Positions 9,049-17,160 of a stretch of DNA of 36,272 nt are shown one piece after another. Source of the stretch: an uncultured Flavobacteriales bacterium (lineage in GTDB: Bacteria; Bacteroidota; Bacteroidia; Flavobacteriales; Flavobacteriaceae); assembly GCA_913009535.1 (NCBI GenBank), contig CAJVXR010000005.1:1-36272 (forward strand). Reading direction: 5' to 3'. The translations under genes and the position numbers were made by a program. Below the pieces are notes generated by a model. It did not search any database and was not told the DNA's origin. It saw only the letters and a program-made list of their open reading frames with translations. The stretch's first letter is position 1. Every line of letters begins with the position of its first letter.

Positions 9049-9885
9049 ATGATAGAATTAGGTGTAGTAAATAATTTAAAAATACTTCGTCATACTCCTC
9101 CAGGACTGTTTTTAGGCGATGAAGAAGATAATGAAGTTTTGTTACCAAATAGGTACGTTCCTGAATCTTACGAAATAGATGGCTATTTAGAAGTTTTTGT
9201 TTATTTAGATAATGAAGAACGTATTGTTTCTGTTACTGATGTGCCTTATATCCAAAGAGGCAGTTTTGCACTATTAAGATGTAATGAAGTTACTAGTTTT
9301 GGTGCTTTTTTAGATTGGGGCTTAGTTAAGGAATTGTTTTGCCCTTTCAAGGAAATGGCATTTAAAATGAAAAAAGGGGACTGGTATTTGGTTCATTGTT
9401 ATTTAGATGATGAAACAAATAGATTATTAGCATCAAGTAAGACGAATAGATTTTTAGATAATAAGACACTTTCTGTTGAGCAGTTTGAAGAAGTAGATAT
9501 AATTATATCGCATCCATCAGAATTAGGAATGAATGTAATAGTTAACAATATTCATTCTGGTTTAATATTTAGTGATAATATATTTAAAGATATTTCTGTT
9601 GGAGATAAACTTAGAGGTGTGATAAAAAAAGTTCATGAAAACAATAAGCTAGATGTTTCTCTTGGTCATATTGGATACAGAAATATTGAACCAAACTCAA
9701 ATTTTATATTAGACAAGATTAATGATGCGAATGGCTTTTTAGCGGTAACAGATAAGTCATCACCAGAACTAATTAAAGACACGTTTCAAATGAGTAAAAA
9801 AGCCTTTAAAAAAGCTTTAGGCGGTTTATACAAACAACAATTAATTTCTATTAAAAGTGATGGTATATATCTAACTAACAAATAA
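9049..9885 (+). CDS. cvfB: CvfB-like S1-domain RNA-binding protein
   Basis: The 278-residue protein fits the CvfB/YitL family: tandem S1-like OB folds followed by a winged-helix C-terminus. Visible features are an S1-like N-terminal segment around NNLKILRHTPPGLFLG, an S1 core near residues 73-130 (SFGAFLDWGL, typical of S1 domains), a further OB-like segment near 150-210, and a helical C-terminus with the repeated KKAFKKALGG pattern. Staphylococcal CvfB binds RNA and affects virulence regulation; the target here is unknown. It lies between menD and menB with gaps of 27 and 5 bases, so it is co-transcribed with menaquinone enzymes although nothing in its sequence suggests a catalytic part in that pathway. 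Confidence 0.85.
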   Translation: MIELGVVNNLKILRHTPPGLFLGDEEDNEVLLPNRYVPESYEIDGYLEVFVYLDNEERIVSVTDVPYIQRGSFALLRCNEVTSFGAFLDWGLVKELFCPFKEMAFKMKKGDWYLVHCYLDDETNRLLASSKTNRFLDNKTLSVEQFEEVDIIISHPSELGMNVIVNNIHSGLIFSDNIFKDISVGDKLRGVIKKVHENNKLDVSLGHIGYRNIEPNSNFILDKINDANGFLAVTDKSSPELIKDTFQMSKKAFKKALGGLYKQQLISIKSDGIYLTNK

Positions 9886-9890
9886 CTTTA

Positions 9891-10730
9891 ATGAGTAAAA
9901 TTAATTGGAATCAAGCGAAAAAATATAAAGACATCACTTACAAAAAAGCAAGTGGTGTTGCTAGAATTGCATTTAACAGACCAGATGTTAGAAATGCTTT
10001 TAGACCTCAAACAACTTCTGAATTATATGATGCTTTATATGACGCTCAAGAAGATACCTCAATAGGTGTGATTTTGTTAAGTGCAGAAGGACCTTCTACT
10101 AAAGATGGGGTTTATTCTTTTTGTAGTGGTGGAGATCAAAAATCAAGAGGGGAGAAGGGGTATGTTGGAGATGATGGTTACCATAGACTAAATATTCTTG
10201 AGGTTCAACGCCTTATTAGAATGATGCCTAAAGTTGTTATTGCTGTAATTCCAGGTTGGGCAGTTGGTGGAGGACATAGTTTACATGTAGTTTGCGATCT
10301 TTCAATCGCTAGTAAAGAACATGCCATTTTTAAACAAACTGATGCTGATGTTACTAGTTTTGATGGTGGCTACGGTTCTGCATATTTGGCAAAAATGGTT
10401 GGTCAAAAAAAAGCTAGAGAAATTTTTTTCCTAGGAAAAAGCTATACTGCCACTGAGGCTCGTGATATGGGAATGGTTAACACGGTTGTTACCCACGATA
10501 AATTAGAGTCTACAGCCTATGAATGGGCTCAAGAGATTTTAAAAAAATCTCCAACTTCGATAAGAATGTTAAAATTTGCTATGAACCTTACCGATGATGG
10601 TATGGTTGGTCAGCAAGTTTTTGCTGGTGAAGCTACACGTTTAGCATATATGACAGACGAGGCAAAAGAAGGTAGAGATGCTTTTTTAGAAAAAAGACCA
10701 CCGAATTTTAACAAAAAATGGATTCCTTAA
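9891..10730 (+). CDS. menB: 1,4-dihydroxy-2-naphthoyl-CoA synthase (type II)
   Basis: MenB is the crotonase-fold enzyme that closes the naphthoquinol ring from o-succinylbenzoyl-CoA. The 279 residues carry the CoA/oxyanion motifs FCSGGDQ near 78-83 and WAVGGGHSLHVVCDLSIAS near 123-141, followed by SFDGGYGSAYLA from 156. Asp151 in KQTDAD occupies the place of the bicarbonate-binding Gly of E. coli MenB, as in mycobacterial MenB. This should therefore be a type II, bicarbonate-independent enzyme, with the carboxylate supplied by the protein. It starts 5 bases after cvfB and is followed by menA after 4 bases. Confidence 0.97.
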   Translation: MSKINWNQAKKYKDITYKKASGVARIAFNRPDVRNAFRPQTTSELYDALYDAQEDTSIGVILLSAEGPSTKDGVYSFCSGGDQKSRGEKGYVGDDGYHRLNILEVQRLIRMMPKVVIAVIPGWAVGGGHSLHVVCDLSIASKEHAIFKQTDADVTSFDGGYGSAYLAKMVGQKKAREIFFLGKSYTATEARDMGMVNTVVTHDKLESTAYEWAQEILKKSPTSIRMLKFAMNLTDDGMVGQQVFAGEATRLAYMTDEAKEGRDAFLEKRPPNFNKKWIP

Positions 10731-10734
10731 TAGT

Positions 10735-11637
10735 ATGACTAATTTTAAAGTATGGATTTCTAGCTTTAGATTAAGAACCCTGCCTTTATCAATCTCTGGT
10801 ATTTTAATTGGTAGTGCTTTTGCTTATTCTAATGATAATTTTAATAGTATTATTTTCTTACTTGCCTTATTAACTACAATTTCATTACAGATTTTATCTA
10901 ACCTTGCTAATGATTATGGAGATGGTGTTAAGGGAACAGATAATAATAATAGAATTGGCCCTGAAAGAGCTATTCAAAGTGGATTGATTTCCCCAAAAAA
11001 AATGAAACATGCTATTATAATTAATGTTATTATTTTAATAGTATTAATTTCTTCTCTTTTATATTGTTCTTTTAAACCAGATGAATATTTTAACCTTTTG
11101 ATTTTCTTTTTCTTAGGATTTATTAGTATTTTTTCAGCTATCAAATATACAGTTGGAAATAAAGCTTACGGATATTATGCTTTAGGAGATCTTTTTGTTT
11201 TTGCTTTCTTTGGTTTACTTAGCACTATGGGTTCTTATTATCTATACGCTAAAAGTTTAGATGTAATACTGTTATTACCCTCAATTTCTGTTGGCCTTCT
11301 GAGTGTTGGTGTATTAAATTTAAATAATATGAGAGATTCTGTTTCTGATAAATTATCCAATAAAATCACAATAGCTGGTAGTTTAGGTTTTGATAATGCA
11401 AAAACATATCATCTTTTAATTTTAATAATTTCAATTTTTATTTCTGTAACTTTTATTTTTAATTTTTATTTCACATTAACAAGTTTAATTGTTTTACTTT
11501 CTTATTTTCCAATTGTAATTCACTTTAAAAATGTTTATTTGATAACGGAGCCTAAACTTTACAATAAGGAATTAAAAGTTCTTGCTATTTCTACTTTTGT
11601 TTTTAGTTTAATTCATTCAATAATAATTATACTATAA
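10735..11637 (+). CDS. menA: 1,4-dihydroxy-2-naphthoate polyprenyltransferase
   Basis: MenA attaches the polyprenyl tail to 1,4-dihydroxy-2-naphthoate in the inner membrane, giving demethylmenaquinone. The 300-residue UbiA-superfamily protein is almost wholly hydrophobic helices, about eight to nine. The two Mg-diphosphate motifs are present: NDYGDGVKGTD from residue 59 (Asp60, Asp63, Asp69) and NMRDSVSD from about 198 (Asp201, Asp205). The RIGPERAIQSG stretch after the first motif is typical of MenA rather than UbiA. It is spaced 4 bases from menB and 51 from menC. The final methylation enzyme (MenG/UbiE) is not in the window. Confidence 0.95.
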   Translation: MTNFKVWISSFRLRTLPLSISGILIGSAFAYSNDNFNSIIFLLALLTTISLQILSNLANDYGDGVKGTDNNNRIGPERAIQSGLISPKKMKHAIIINVIILIVLISSLLYCSFKPDEYFNLLIFFFLGFISIFSAIKYTVGNKAYGYYALGDLFVFAFFGLLSTMGSYYLYAKSLDVILLLPSISVGLLSVGVLNLNNMRDSVSDKLSNKITIAGSLGFDNAKTYHLLILIISIFISVTFIFNFYFTLTSLIVLLSYFPIVIHFKNVYLITEPKLYNKELKVLAISTFVFSLIHSIIIIL

Positions 11638-11688
11638 GGTAATTTGTAATTTTAAGTGATGCAGAATTAAGACTAAATAGTTTACATT

Positions 11689-12720
11689 ATGAAGGCAACG
11701 TATAAAAAACGTAATTTCTTATTTAAAATCCCTGGAGGTACATCTAGAGGAGTTTTATATTCAAAAGATTCGTGGTTTATAATTTTAAATAGTGATTTAA
11801 AAACTGGAATAGGAGAATGTAGTATAATTGAAGGGTTAAGTATTGATAATGTTTCAGATATTGAATCAAAGCTGGAATGGTTATGCTCAAATATAAATAA
11901 ACCTCTATCAAATTTATTTGTCGAACTATCTAACTACCCGTCTATTGTGTTTGGATTAGAAATGGCCTTAAAATCATTAAACTCATTAAAAGAAAATGTC
12001 TTATTTTCTTCTAATTTTACTCTGGGTAAAGCTAGTATTCCAATTAATGGTCTAGTATGGATGGGGGAGATAGGTTTTATGAAAAAACAAGTGGATGAAA
12101 AAATTTCGGAAGGCTTTAAATGTATTAAGCTAAAAATTGGTGCTTTAGATTTCAATACAGAATTTGCTCTATTAAAAAGTATTAGAGACAAATATGACTC
12201 TTCAGAATTAGAAATTAGAGTTGACGCTAATGGTGCTTTTGATTATAAAAATGCCTTGACAATTTTGGATAAGTTATCTAAATTAAAGATCCATTCAATT
12301 GAGCAGCCTATTAAAGCTGGTCAAACAAAAGAAATGTCGAATCTATGTAAAAACTCTCCAATCCCTATTGCTTTAGACGAAGAGTTAATAAGAGTTGTAG
12401 GTATTGCTGATAAAGTAAAATTATTAGATGAAATTAATCCTCAATATATAATTCTTAAACCAAGTTTATTGGGAGGCTTCAAGTCTAGTGAAGAATGGAT
12501 TAAGGTTTGTCCAAAAAATACAAAATACTGGGTAACTAGTGCTTTAGAGAGTAATTTAGGTTTAAGTGCAATTTCACAATGGGTATATACTCTAAATAAC
12601 TCATTACCACAAGGTTTAGGTACTGGCTCATTATTTTCTAACAACTTTGATTCCCCTTTAAGTATAAAAAATGCTAAATTGCACTATAATATAAACAATA
12701 ACTGGAATATAAATATTTAG
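11689..12720 (+). CDS. menC: o-succinylbenzoate synthase
   Basis: MenC dehydrates SHCHC to o-succinylbenzoate. The 343-residue enolase-superfamily protein has a complete active site: the KxK pair Lys147/Lys149 in IKLKIG, metal ligands Asp179 (VDANG), Glu205 (SIEQPI) and Asp230 (ALDEEL), and the second catalytic lysine Lys257 in ILKPSLLGG. Some relatives of this fold are dipeptide epimerases or N-acylamino-acid racemases, but the men context makes MenC much the best call. It follows menA by 51 bases and is followed after 3 bases by the CPBP protease gene. Confidence 0.95.
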   Translation: MKATYKKRNFLFKIPGGTSRGVLYSKDSWFIILNSDLKTGIGECSIIEGLSIDNVSDIESKLEWLCSNINKPLSNLFVELSNYPSIVFGLEMALKSLNSLKENVLFSSNFTLGKASIPINGLVWMGEIGFMKKQVDEKISEGFKCIKLKIGALDFNTEFALLKSIRDKYDSSELEIRVDANGAFDYKNALTILDKLSKLKIHSIEQPIKAGQTKEMSNLCKNSPIPIALDEELIRVVGIADKVKLLDEINPQYIILKPSLLGGFKSSEEWIKVCPKNTKYWVTSALESNLGLSAISQWVYTLNNSLPQGLGTGSLFSNNFDSPLSIKNAKLHYNINNNWNINI

Positions 12721-12723
12721 ATT

Positions 12724-13686
12724 ATGTATATAGAACAAGCACAGAAAAATTTAAGTCATTGGTGGAGATATATATTAGGAGTAGTAATTGCTATTACTGG
12801 TGTTGTTATTTTTTCTATACCTCACTCAGTTGCACTTATAGCTAAAATTGCAACAGGTGATGTAGATATGGATAAGATAGCTGCTAGCGATACCGCCTAC
12901 CTTATGGGATTATTTGAATCTAATCTTAATTTTTTATATATATTATTGCCTTTCGCAGGTGGTTTAATATTTCTACTATTTATAGCGGTTAAGTTTTTAC
13001 ACAAACAAAGTATAACAAACCTTACTACTTCAAGAACTAATATTGATTGGAGTAGGGTAGCATTTGCATTTATTCTTTGGGGGTTTATATCAACTGTTAT
13101 GACAATGGTGGACATATACTTATCACCTGATGATTATGTTTTTAATTTTGAGTTAAATAGGTTTTTAATCTTAGCTGTTATTGCAATTTGCTTAGTTCCT
13201 CTGCAAACTAGCTTTGAGGAATATATGTTCCGTGGGTATTTGATGCAGGGAATTGGTAATATTTTTAGAAACAAATGGGTTCCATTAATTGTTACCTCTG
13301 TTGCTTTTGGTTTATTGCATATAGCTAATCCTGAAGTTGATAAGCTGGGTAATATTATTATGATTTATTATATAGGTACTGGATTCTTCCTTGGAATTTT
13401 AACTCTAATGGATGATGGTATGGAATTGGCTTTAGGTTTTCATGCTGCCAATAACTTATTTACAGCATTACTAGTGACTGCGGATTGGACTGCTTTTCAA
13501 ACGTATTCTGTTTATAGATCAATCGCCGACCCATCCTCAATGGGTGCTTCAGAAATTATTGTACCGGTGTTTGTTATATTTCCAATATTACTTTTAATTT
13601 TTTCAAAGAAATACAATTGGAATAACTGGTTTAACAAGTTAGCTGGACCAGTTAAAGCGTTAGAAACTGATGATATAAACCAATAA
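12724..13686 (+). CDS. CPBP-family intramembrane protease
   Basis: This 320-residue polytopic membrane protein belongs to the CPBP (Abi/CAAX-processing-like) family of intramembrane glutamic endopeptidases. The motifs are EExxxR at Glu165-Glu166-Arg170, FGLLH with His199 and FHAANN with His240, the usual catalytic set. About seven to eight hydrophobic helices surround them. Substrates of bacterial members are mostly unknown. It begins 3 bases after menC and is followed 9 bases later by the DoxX-like gene, so it belongs to the same transcript. As far as I recall, CPBP genes commonly sit beside menC/menE in flavobacteria, but no menaquinone function is established. Confidence 0.9.
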   Translation: MYIEQAQKNLSHWWRYILGVVIAITGVVIFSIPHSVALIAKIATGDVDMDKIAASDTAYLMGLFESNLNFLYILLPFAGGLIFLLFIAVKFLHKQSITNLTTSRTNIDWSRVAFAFILWGFISTVMTMVDIYLSPDDYVFNFELNRFLILAVIAICLVPLQTSFEEYMFRGYLMQGIGNIFRNKWVPLIVTSVAFGLLHIANPEVDKLGNIIMIYYIGTGFFLGILTLMDDGMELALGFHAANNLFTALLVTADWTAFQTYSVYRSIADPSSMGASEIIVPVFVIFPILLLIFSKKYNWNNWFNKLAGPVKALETDDINQ

Positions 13687-13695
13687 ACAAATAAT

Positions 13696-14061
13696 TTGAA
13701 AGATAAATGGCACTTATATGTAATGTCCTCCTTTTATTTATTTACTGGGATAGCACATTTCACTAACCCTGAATTTTTTCTTGATGTAATGCCTGCATTT
13801 ATGCCTTCACATCAATTTTTAGTAGATTTAAGCGGCTATGCTGAGATTATTTTAGCTTTAGCACTATTATCTAGCTTTTTAAGAAAAATAGCGGCATACT
13901 TAATTATACTAATGCTTATAAGCTTCTTCTTAGTTCATTTAGATATGATATTTACATATGAAGTGTTGGATAATTATTATTTAAATAAATTACTACTATT
14001 AACTAGAATTCCATTACAATTAGGATTAATATACTGGGCTTATCAATATTGTAAAGATTAA
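13696..14061 (+). CDS. DoxX-like small membrane protein (TTG start)
   Basis: The 121-residue protein has four predicted membrane helices and the GIAHF-x-NPEFF-x-x-x-MP pattern of DoxX/MauE-like membrane proteins, a family that includes a quinone-linked thiosulfate oxidoreductase subunit. The exact role here is unknown. The chosen start is TTG at 13696, because residues 2-9 (KDKWHLYV) match the usual N-terminus of relatives. The first in-frame ATG would be residue 10, at 13723, and would clip the first helix. It lies 9 bases after the CPBP gene and overlaps the convergent DUF3857-type gene by 4 bases. Confidence 0.8.
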   Translation: MKDKWHLYVMSSFYLFTGIAHFTNPEFFLDVMPAFMPSHQFLVDLSGYAEIILALALLSSFLRKIAAYLIILMLISFFLVHLDMIFTYEVLDNYYLNKLLLLTRIPLQLGLIYWAYQYCKD

Positions 14062-16007
14062 TTCTTTATAAATGTAATTTCTAATTTATTAAAGTCAGCT
14101 GCTGCATTAATCACCTCTCTAAAATCTTGGTACTTTGCCTTACTATATTTTAGTGACTTGTAAAACTCTTCTATTGTTATTGTAAGTAGGTTTTTATTTA
14201 TTGTATAGGTTGAGTGAAATTTTGCTGTGATATTTCCATTAGAAACATACTTTTTGTTAATATTAATTCTATTAGCATCTTCAACTTTATAGCCCCTTGG
14301 AATTTTTATATTTATTGAGTATTCATAAAAATTTGGATATCTAATTTCGATTGGATTTACTCTTTCATTATCTGAGTACAACTGACTTTGAGTTCCAATT
14401 ATACTACCTAGCTTAAAATTGTATTTTTTTAATCTTTTTTTAGCTGGATAATCTGTTTTATGCTCGTTAATTAGACTTTCAGTAGAAATAGTAGAATTGA
14501 CTACAAATGGTTTATTATATTCTGATTGATTCAATTCTTTATTTTTAATTGAGTAATCAATAACTTTTTTTGATGCTATGCCAGATGTTGTTAAATAATC
14601 TGTTAAATCTGAATTTGCATCAGTCAAATTAACTAAGGCTCTGTTTGTTGTTGCCCAGTGTCCAGTAAATTCCTGGACTTCACTTATGATTACGCTTTTC
14701 ATTTTTTTGAAATCAACTTCTATAGTTCTTTTTATAACACTATAGTTCTTGTCATTTTCAATTATTGTACTGAAATAATAATCTTTATTTTTATTAATAA
14801 AAATACCATAATTACCTAACACATTAAATGGTGCTTCTCCAATTCTATATTCATTTCGGTCTGGAATTATATACTTTTTTTCTTCTGGAATATAAAACAA
14901 AAGCTCTCTTAAATTATCTGGATTGAAGAACTCAGGATCAAATTTATTAAAATACCTATTTGAGGTTATTAATAGTTCATAATTAATATCATTGTAAGTA
15001 AATAAACTAGAGTAAAGCTGTATAATACCAATATTGCTTGCCTTTTTGTTTTTAAGAATATAATCCAAATTAGATAATTCAGATTTTCCATTTTCTTCAA
15101 TTATGAAAGCTTTTTTTAAATAATTGTCAATTATATTTAATTTTTGAAAAGTAGTGTAGTTAGCCTTATTGGGTAAAATAAGATCATTAAGAGTAATTAA
15201 CTCTTTAGTGTATTTACTAGGAAATGCAATAGGATGAACACTGTTAGTTATATTGGTCCAAAATTCGTTTTGAGAGTTTTTCTTGTCAGCGCTATAGCAT
15301 TGATAAATAACATTAACTCTGTTAGCTTGAAGAGTTGAGTACTCTTCGTTGCTAATAGAATTCATATTATTAATTATAAAGTTCTTTGCCTTTACTCCAT
15401 TTATCAATTTTGTATTAAACACCTCATTTGTGTTATATGCTTTTAACTTAGACCTGAATTTTCCTGGAATTAATATAAATTCTGTTTTGTTATTAAAATA
15501 TTCTTCTTGTAGTATTTGACTACCATGAATTTCGTTTTTTTCTTTTGTAGTATAAATGTATTCAAGGCTAGAGTTAATTTCTAAATTATTTAGTTTATAG
15601 ACTTTAAAGTTTTTATTCAATTTGTCATTTTCTTGTTCGATTAAATCAGATCTTTCTAAGTTTACAACATTTCCAAGACTATCTGTAATTTTAACTTTCA
15701 AATCAATTAAACTTAATGAATTGTACATGGGTATGTATAGTGTCTTGTGATAATCCACCCCTTTAATATCTACTATTTTTATTTTTGTATGTCTAGTTAA
15801 AAACTTATCAAATGAATTACTTAAACTGTCTATATCACTTTGATACTCTACTATGTATTTGTTTATTAGCCCAAAAGATGATCCCTTATAGGTTGAGTCA
15901 ACTTTTATTTCCTCTGAATTTTCATTAGACCAGTCGTAAGTTTTATGAAATTGAGAGAATACTAAAGAGTCTAATAATACTAGAATTATAAGAAGAGTTT
16001 TTTTCAT
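14058..16007 (-). CDS. Exported DUF3857/transglutaminase-like protein, probably non-catalytic
   Basis: The 649-residue protein starts with a signal peptide (MKKTLLIILVLLDSLVFSQ), typical of secreted or periplasmic Bacteroidetes proteins. The long beta-rich N-terminal region resembles DUF3857, and the middle (about 285-385) looks like the transglutaminase-like core that normally follows it. In that core the catalytic Cys expected at the start of the central helix is absent: residues 322-328 read KASNIGI. The only cysteine in the mature protein is Cys237, in the N-terminal part. A transglutaminase-type peptidase reaction is therefore unlikely, and a binding or scaffold role is inferred. The gene is antiparallel to the menaquinone genes and separates the DoxX gene from menE. 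Assignment to DUF3857 is by eye. Confidence 0.72.
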   Translation of the reverse strand: MKKTLLIILVLLDSLVFSQFHKTYDWSNENSEEIKVDSTYKGSSFGLINKYIVEYQSDIDSLSNSFDKFLTRHTKIKIVDIKGVDYHKTLYIPMYNSLSLIDLKVKITDSLGNVVNLERSDLIEQENDKLNKNFKVYKLNNLEINSSLEYIYTTKEKNEIHGSQILQEEYFNNKTEFILIPGKFRSKLKAYNTNEVFNTKLINGVKAKNFIINNMNSISNEEYSTLQANRVNVIYQCYSADKKNSQNEFWTNITNSVHPIAFPSKYTKELITLNDLILPNKANYTTFQKLNIIDNYLKKAFIIEENGKSELSNLDYILKNKKASNIGIIQLYSSLFTYNDINYELLITSNRYFNKFDPEFFNPDNLRELLFYIPEEKKYIIPDRNEYRIGEAPFNVLGNYGIFINKNKDYYFSTIIENDKNYSVIKRTIEVDFKKMKSVIISEVQEFTGHWATTNRALVNLTDANSDLTDYLTTSGIASKKVIDYSIKNKELNQSEYNKPFVVNSTISTESLINEHKTDYPAKKRLKKYNFKLGSIIGTQSQLYSDNERVNPIEIRYPNFYEYSINIKIPRGYKVEDANRININKKYVSNGNITAKFHSTYTINKNLLTITIEEFYKSLKYSKAKYQDFREVINAAADFNKLEITFIKN

Positions 16008-16033
16008 TATGTTTTTTAAATAGACATTTGATT

Positions 16034-16041
16034 CAAATATA
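16034..16041 (-). promoter_or_regulatory. TAnnTTTG box for the DUF3857-type gene
   Basis: On the minus strand this reads TATATTTG, an exact match, about 26 bases before the ATG at 16007. It overlaps a 13-base inverted repeat ATTTGA-T-TCAAAT (16026-16038) that could be an operator or chance. No clear -33 TTG is visible. Confidence 0.4.
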
Positions 16042-16091
16042 TTTATTATAATTATACATAAAGTTAAAATATATATAAATTTAACGTATTG

Positions 16092-16099
16092 TATATTTG
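16092..16099 (+). promoter_or_regulatory. TAnnTTTG box 5 bases before menE
   Basis: TATATTTG matches the -7 consensus exactly and ends 5 bases before the menE ATG at 16105, so a transcript from it would be leaderless or nearly so. It gives menE and the M24 peptidase gene their own promoter, needed because the antiparallel gene cuts them off from the main men operon. Confidence 0.45.
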
Positions 16100-16104
16100 T
16101 AATT

Positions 16105-17154
16105 ATGATTAAAATTCATAAAAATTTTAAATTAAATTCTAAGAATTACAACAGGCAAGAATTAGTTAGTTTTGCTTCTAATAATCTTGCACGTAATGTT
16201 AGTTCATTATTTGATTTATCTAATTTAATTTTAGAGATTCTTAATGATGAATCTTTTATTTCATGTAAAACCTCTGGTTCTACTGGCAAGCCTAAGGTTA
16301 TTAGGTTAGAGAAAAAATCCCTTGTAAATTCTGCCTGTATGACAGGCGCTTACTTTAATCTTTTACCTGGTCATTCTGCAGTATCTTTTTTACCTATGAA
16401 TTTCATTGCAGGTAAAATGATGTTAGTAAGAGCGATGGTTTTAGGTTTAGATTTATCAATTTTTACGCCAACTTCTAACCCTAGTGATCAAATAGATAAA
16501 AAATATTTTTTTTCTGCGATGACTCCAATGCAGGCTAATAATTCAATTGCTAAATTGAAATATATAAATACACTTATCTTGGGAGGAAGTGAAGTTTCAA
16601 CTATTTTAAGATCAAGAATTCTTTCACAAATAGATAGTTATTATGAAACTTATGGGATGACTGAAACAGCTACTCACATTGCTGTAAAAAAAATCACAAA
16701 AAATGATCAAAATATAAAACAATTTTCAGCTCTAAGTGGAGTTAGTATTTCTACTAATAAAAACAACTGTTTAGTAATTGATGCCCCTCATATCTATAGT
16801 GGTAAAATAGTTACTAATGATATTGTAGAAATTACATCTTCTAAGAATTTTTCTATTATTGGTAGAATAGATAATATCATTAATTCTGCTGGAATCAAAT
16901 TAATGCCAGAGGAAATTGAAAAAAAATTATCTTGTTTTATTTCCAAAAATTTTATTATTTCGTCTCTTAAAAATGAATTATTAGGTAATAAATTAATTTT
17001 AATAATTGAGTCAAAAAAATATAAATTAAATAATGATATTTTTAAATATTTAACCAAATTTGAAGTTCCAAAAGAGGTTTATTTTATTAATAAATTCATT
17101 TACACTAGAACAAACAAAATAGATAGGGTTAAAACTTTAGAAACATTAAACTAA
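16105..17154 (+). CDS. menE: o-succinylbenzoate-CoA ligase
   Basis: MenE activates o-succinylbenzoate with ATP and CoA for ring closure by MenB. The 349-residue protein is a short member of the ANL adenylating family. It has the P-loop-like SGSTGKPK at 57-64, the YGMTET motif for adenylate binding, the hinge GRIDNIINSAG, and the C-terminal catalytic lysine Lys338 in TNKIDR. It lacks much of the N-terminal domain found in E. coli MenE (about 450 residues), as is usual in Bacteroidetes as far as I recall. The M24 peptidase gene follows after 6 bases. Confidence 0.93.
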   Translation: MIKIHKNFKLNSKNYNRQELVSFASNNLARNVSSLFDLSNLILEILNDESFISCKTSGSTGKPKVIRLEKKSLVNSACMTGAYFNLLPGHSAVSFLPMNFIAGKMMLVRAMVLGLDLSIFTPTSNPSDQIDKKYFFSAMTPMQANNSIAKLKYINTLILGGSEVSTILRSRILSQIDSYYETYGMTETATHIAVKKITKNDQNIKQFSALSGVSISTNKNNCLVIDAPHIYSGKIVTNDIVEITSSKNFSIIGRIDNIINSAGIKLMPEEIEKKLSCFISKNFIISSLKNELLGNKLILIIESKKYKLNNDIFKYLTKFEVPKEVYFINKFIYTRTNKIDRVKTLETLN

Positions 17155-17160
17155 ATAATT

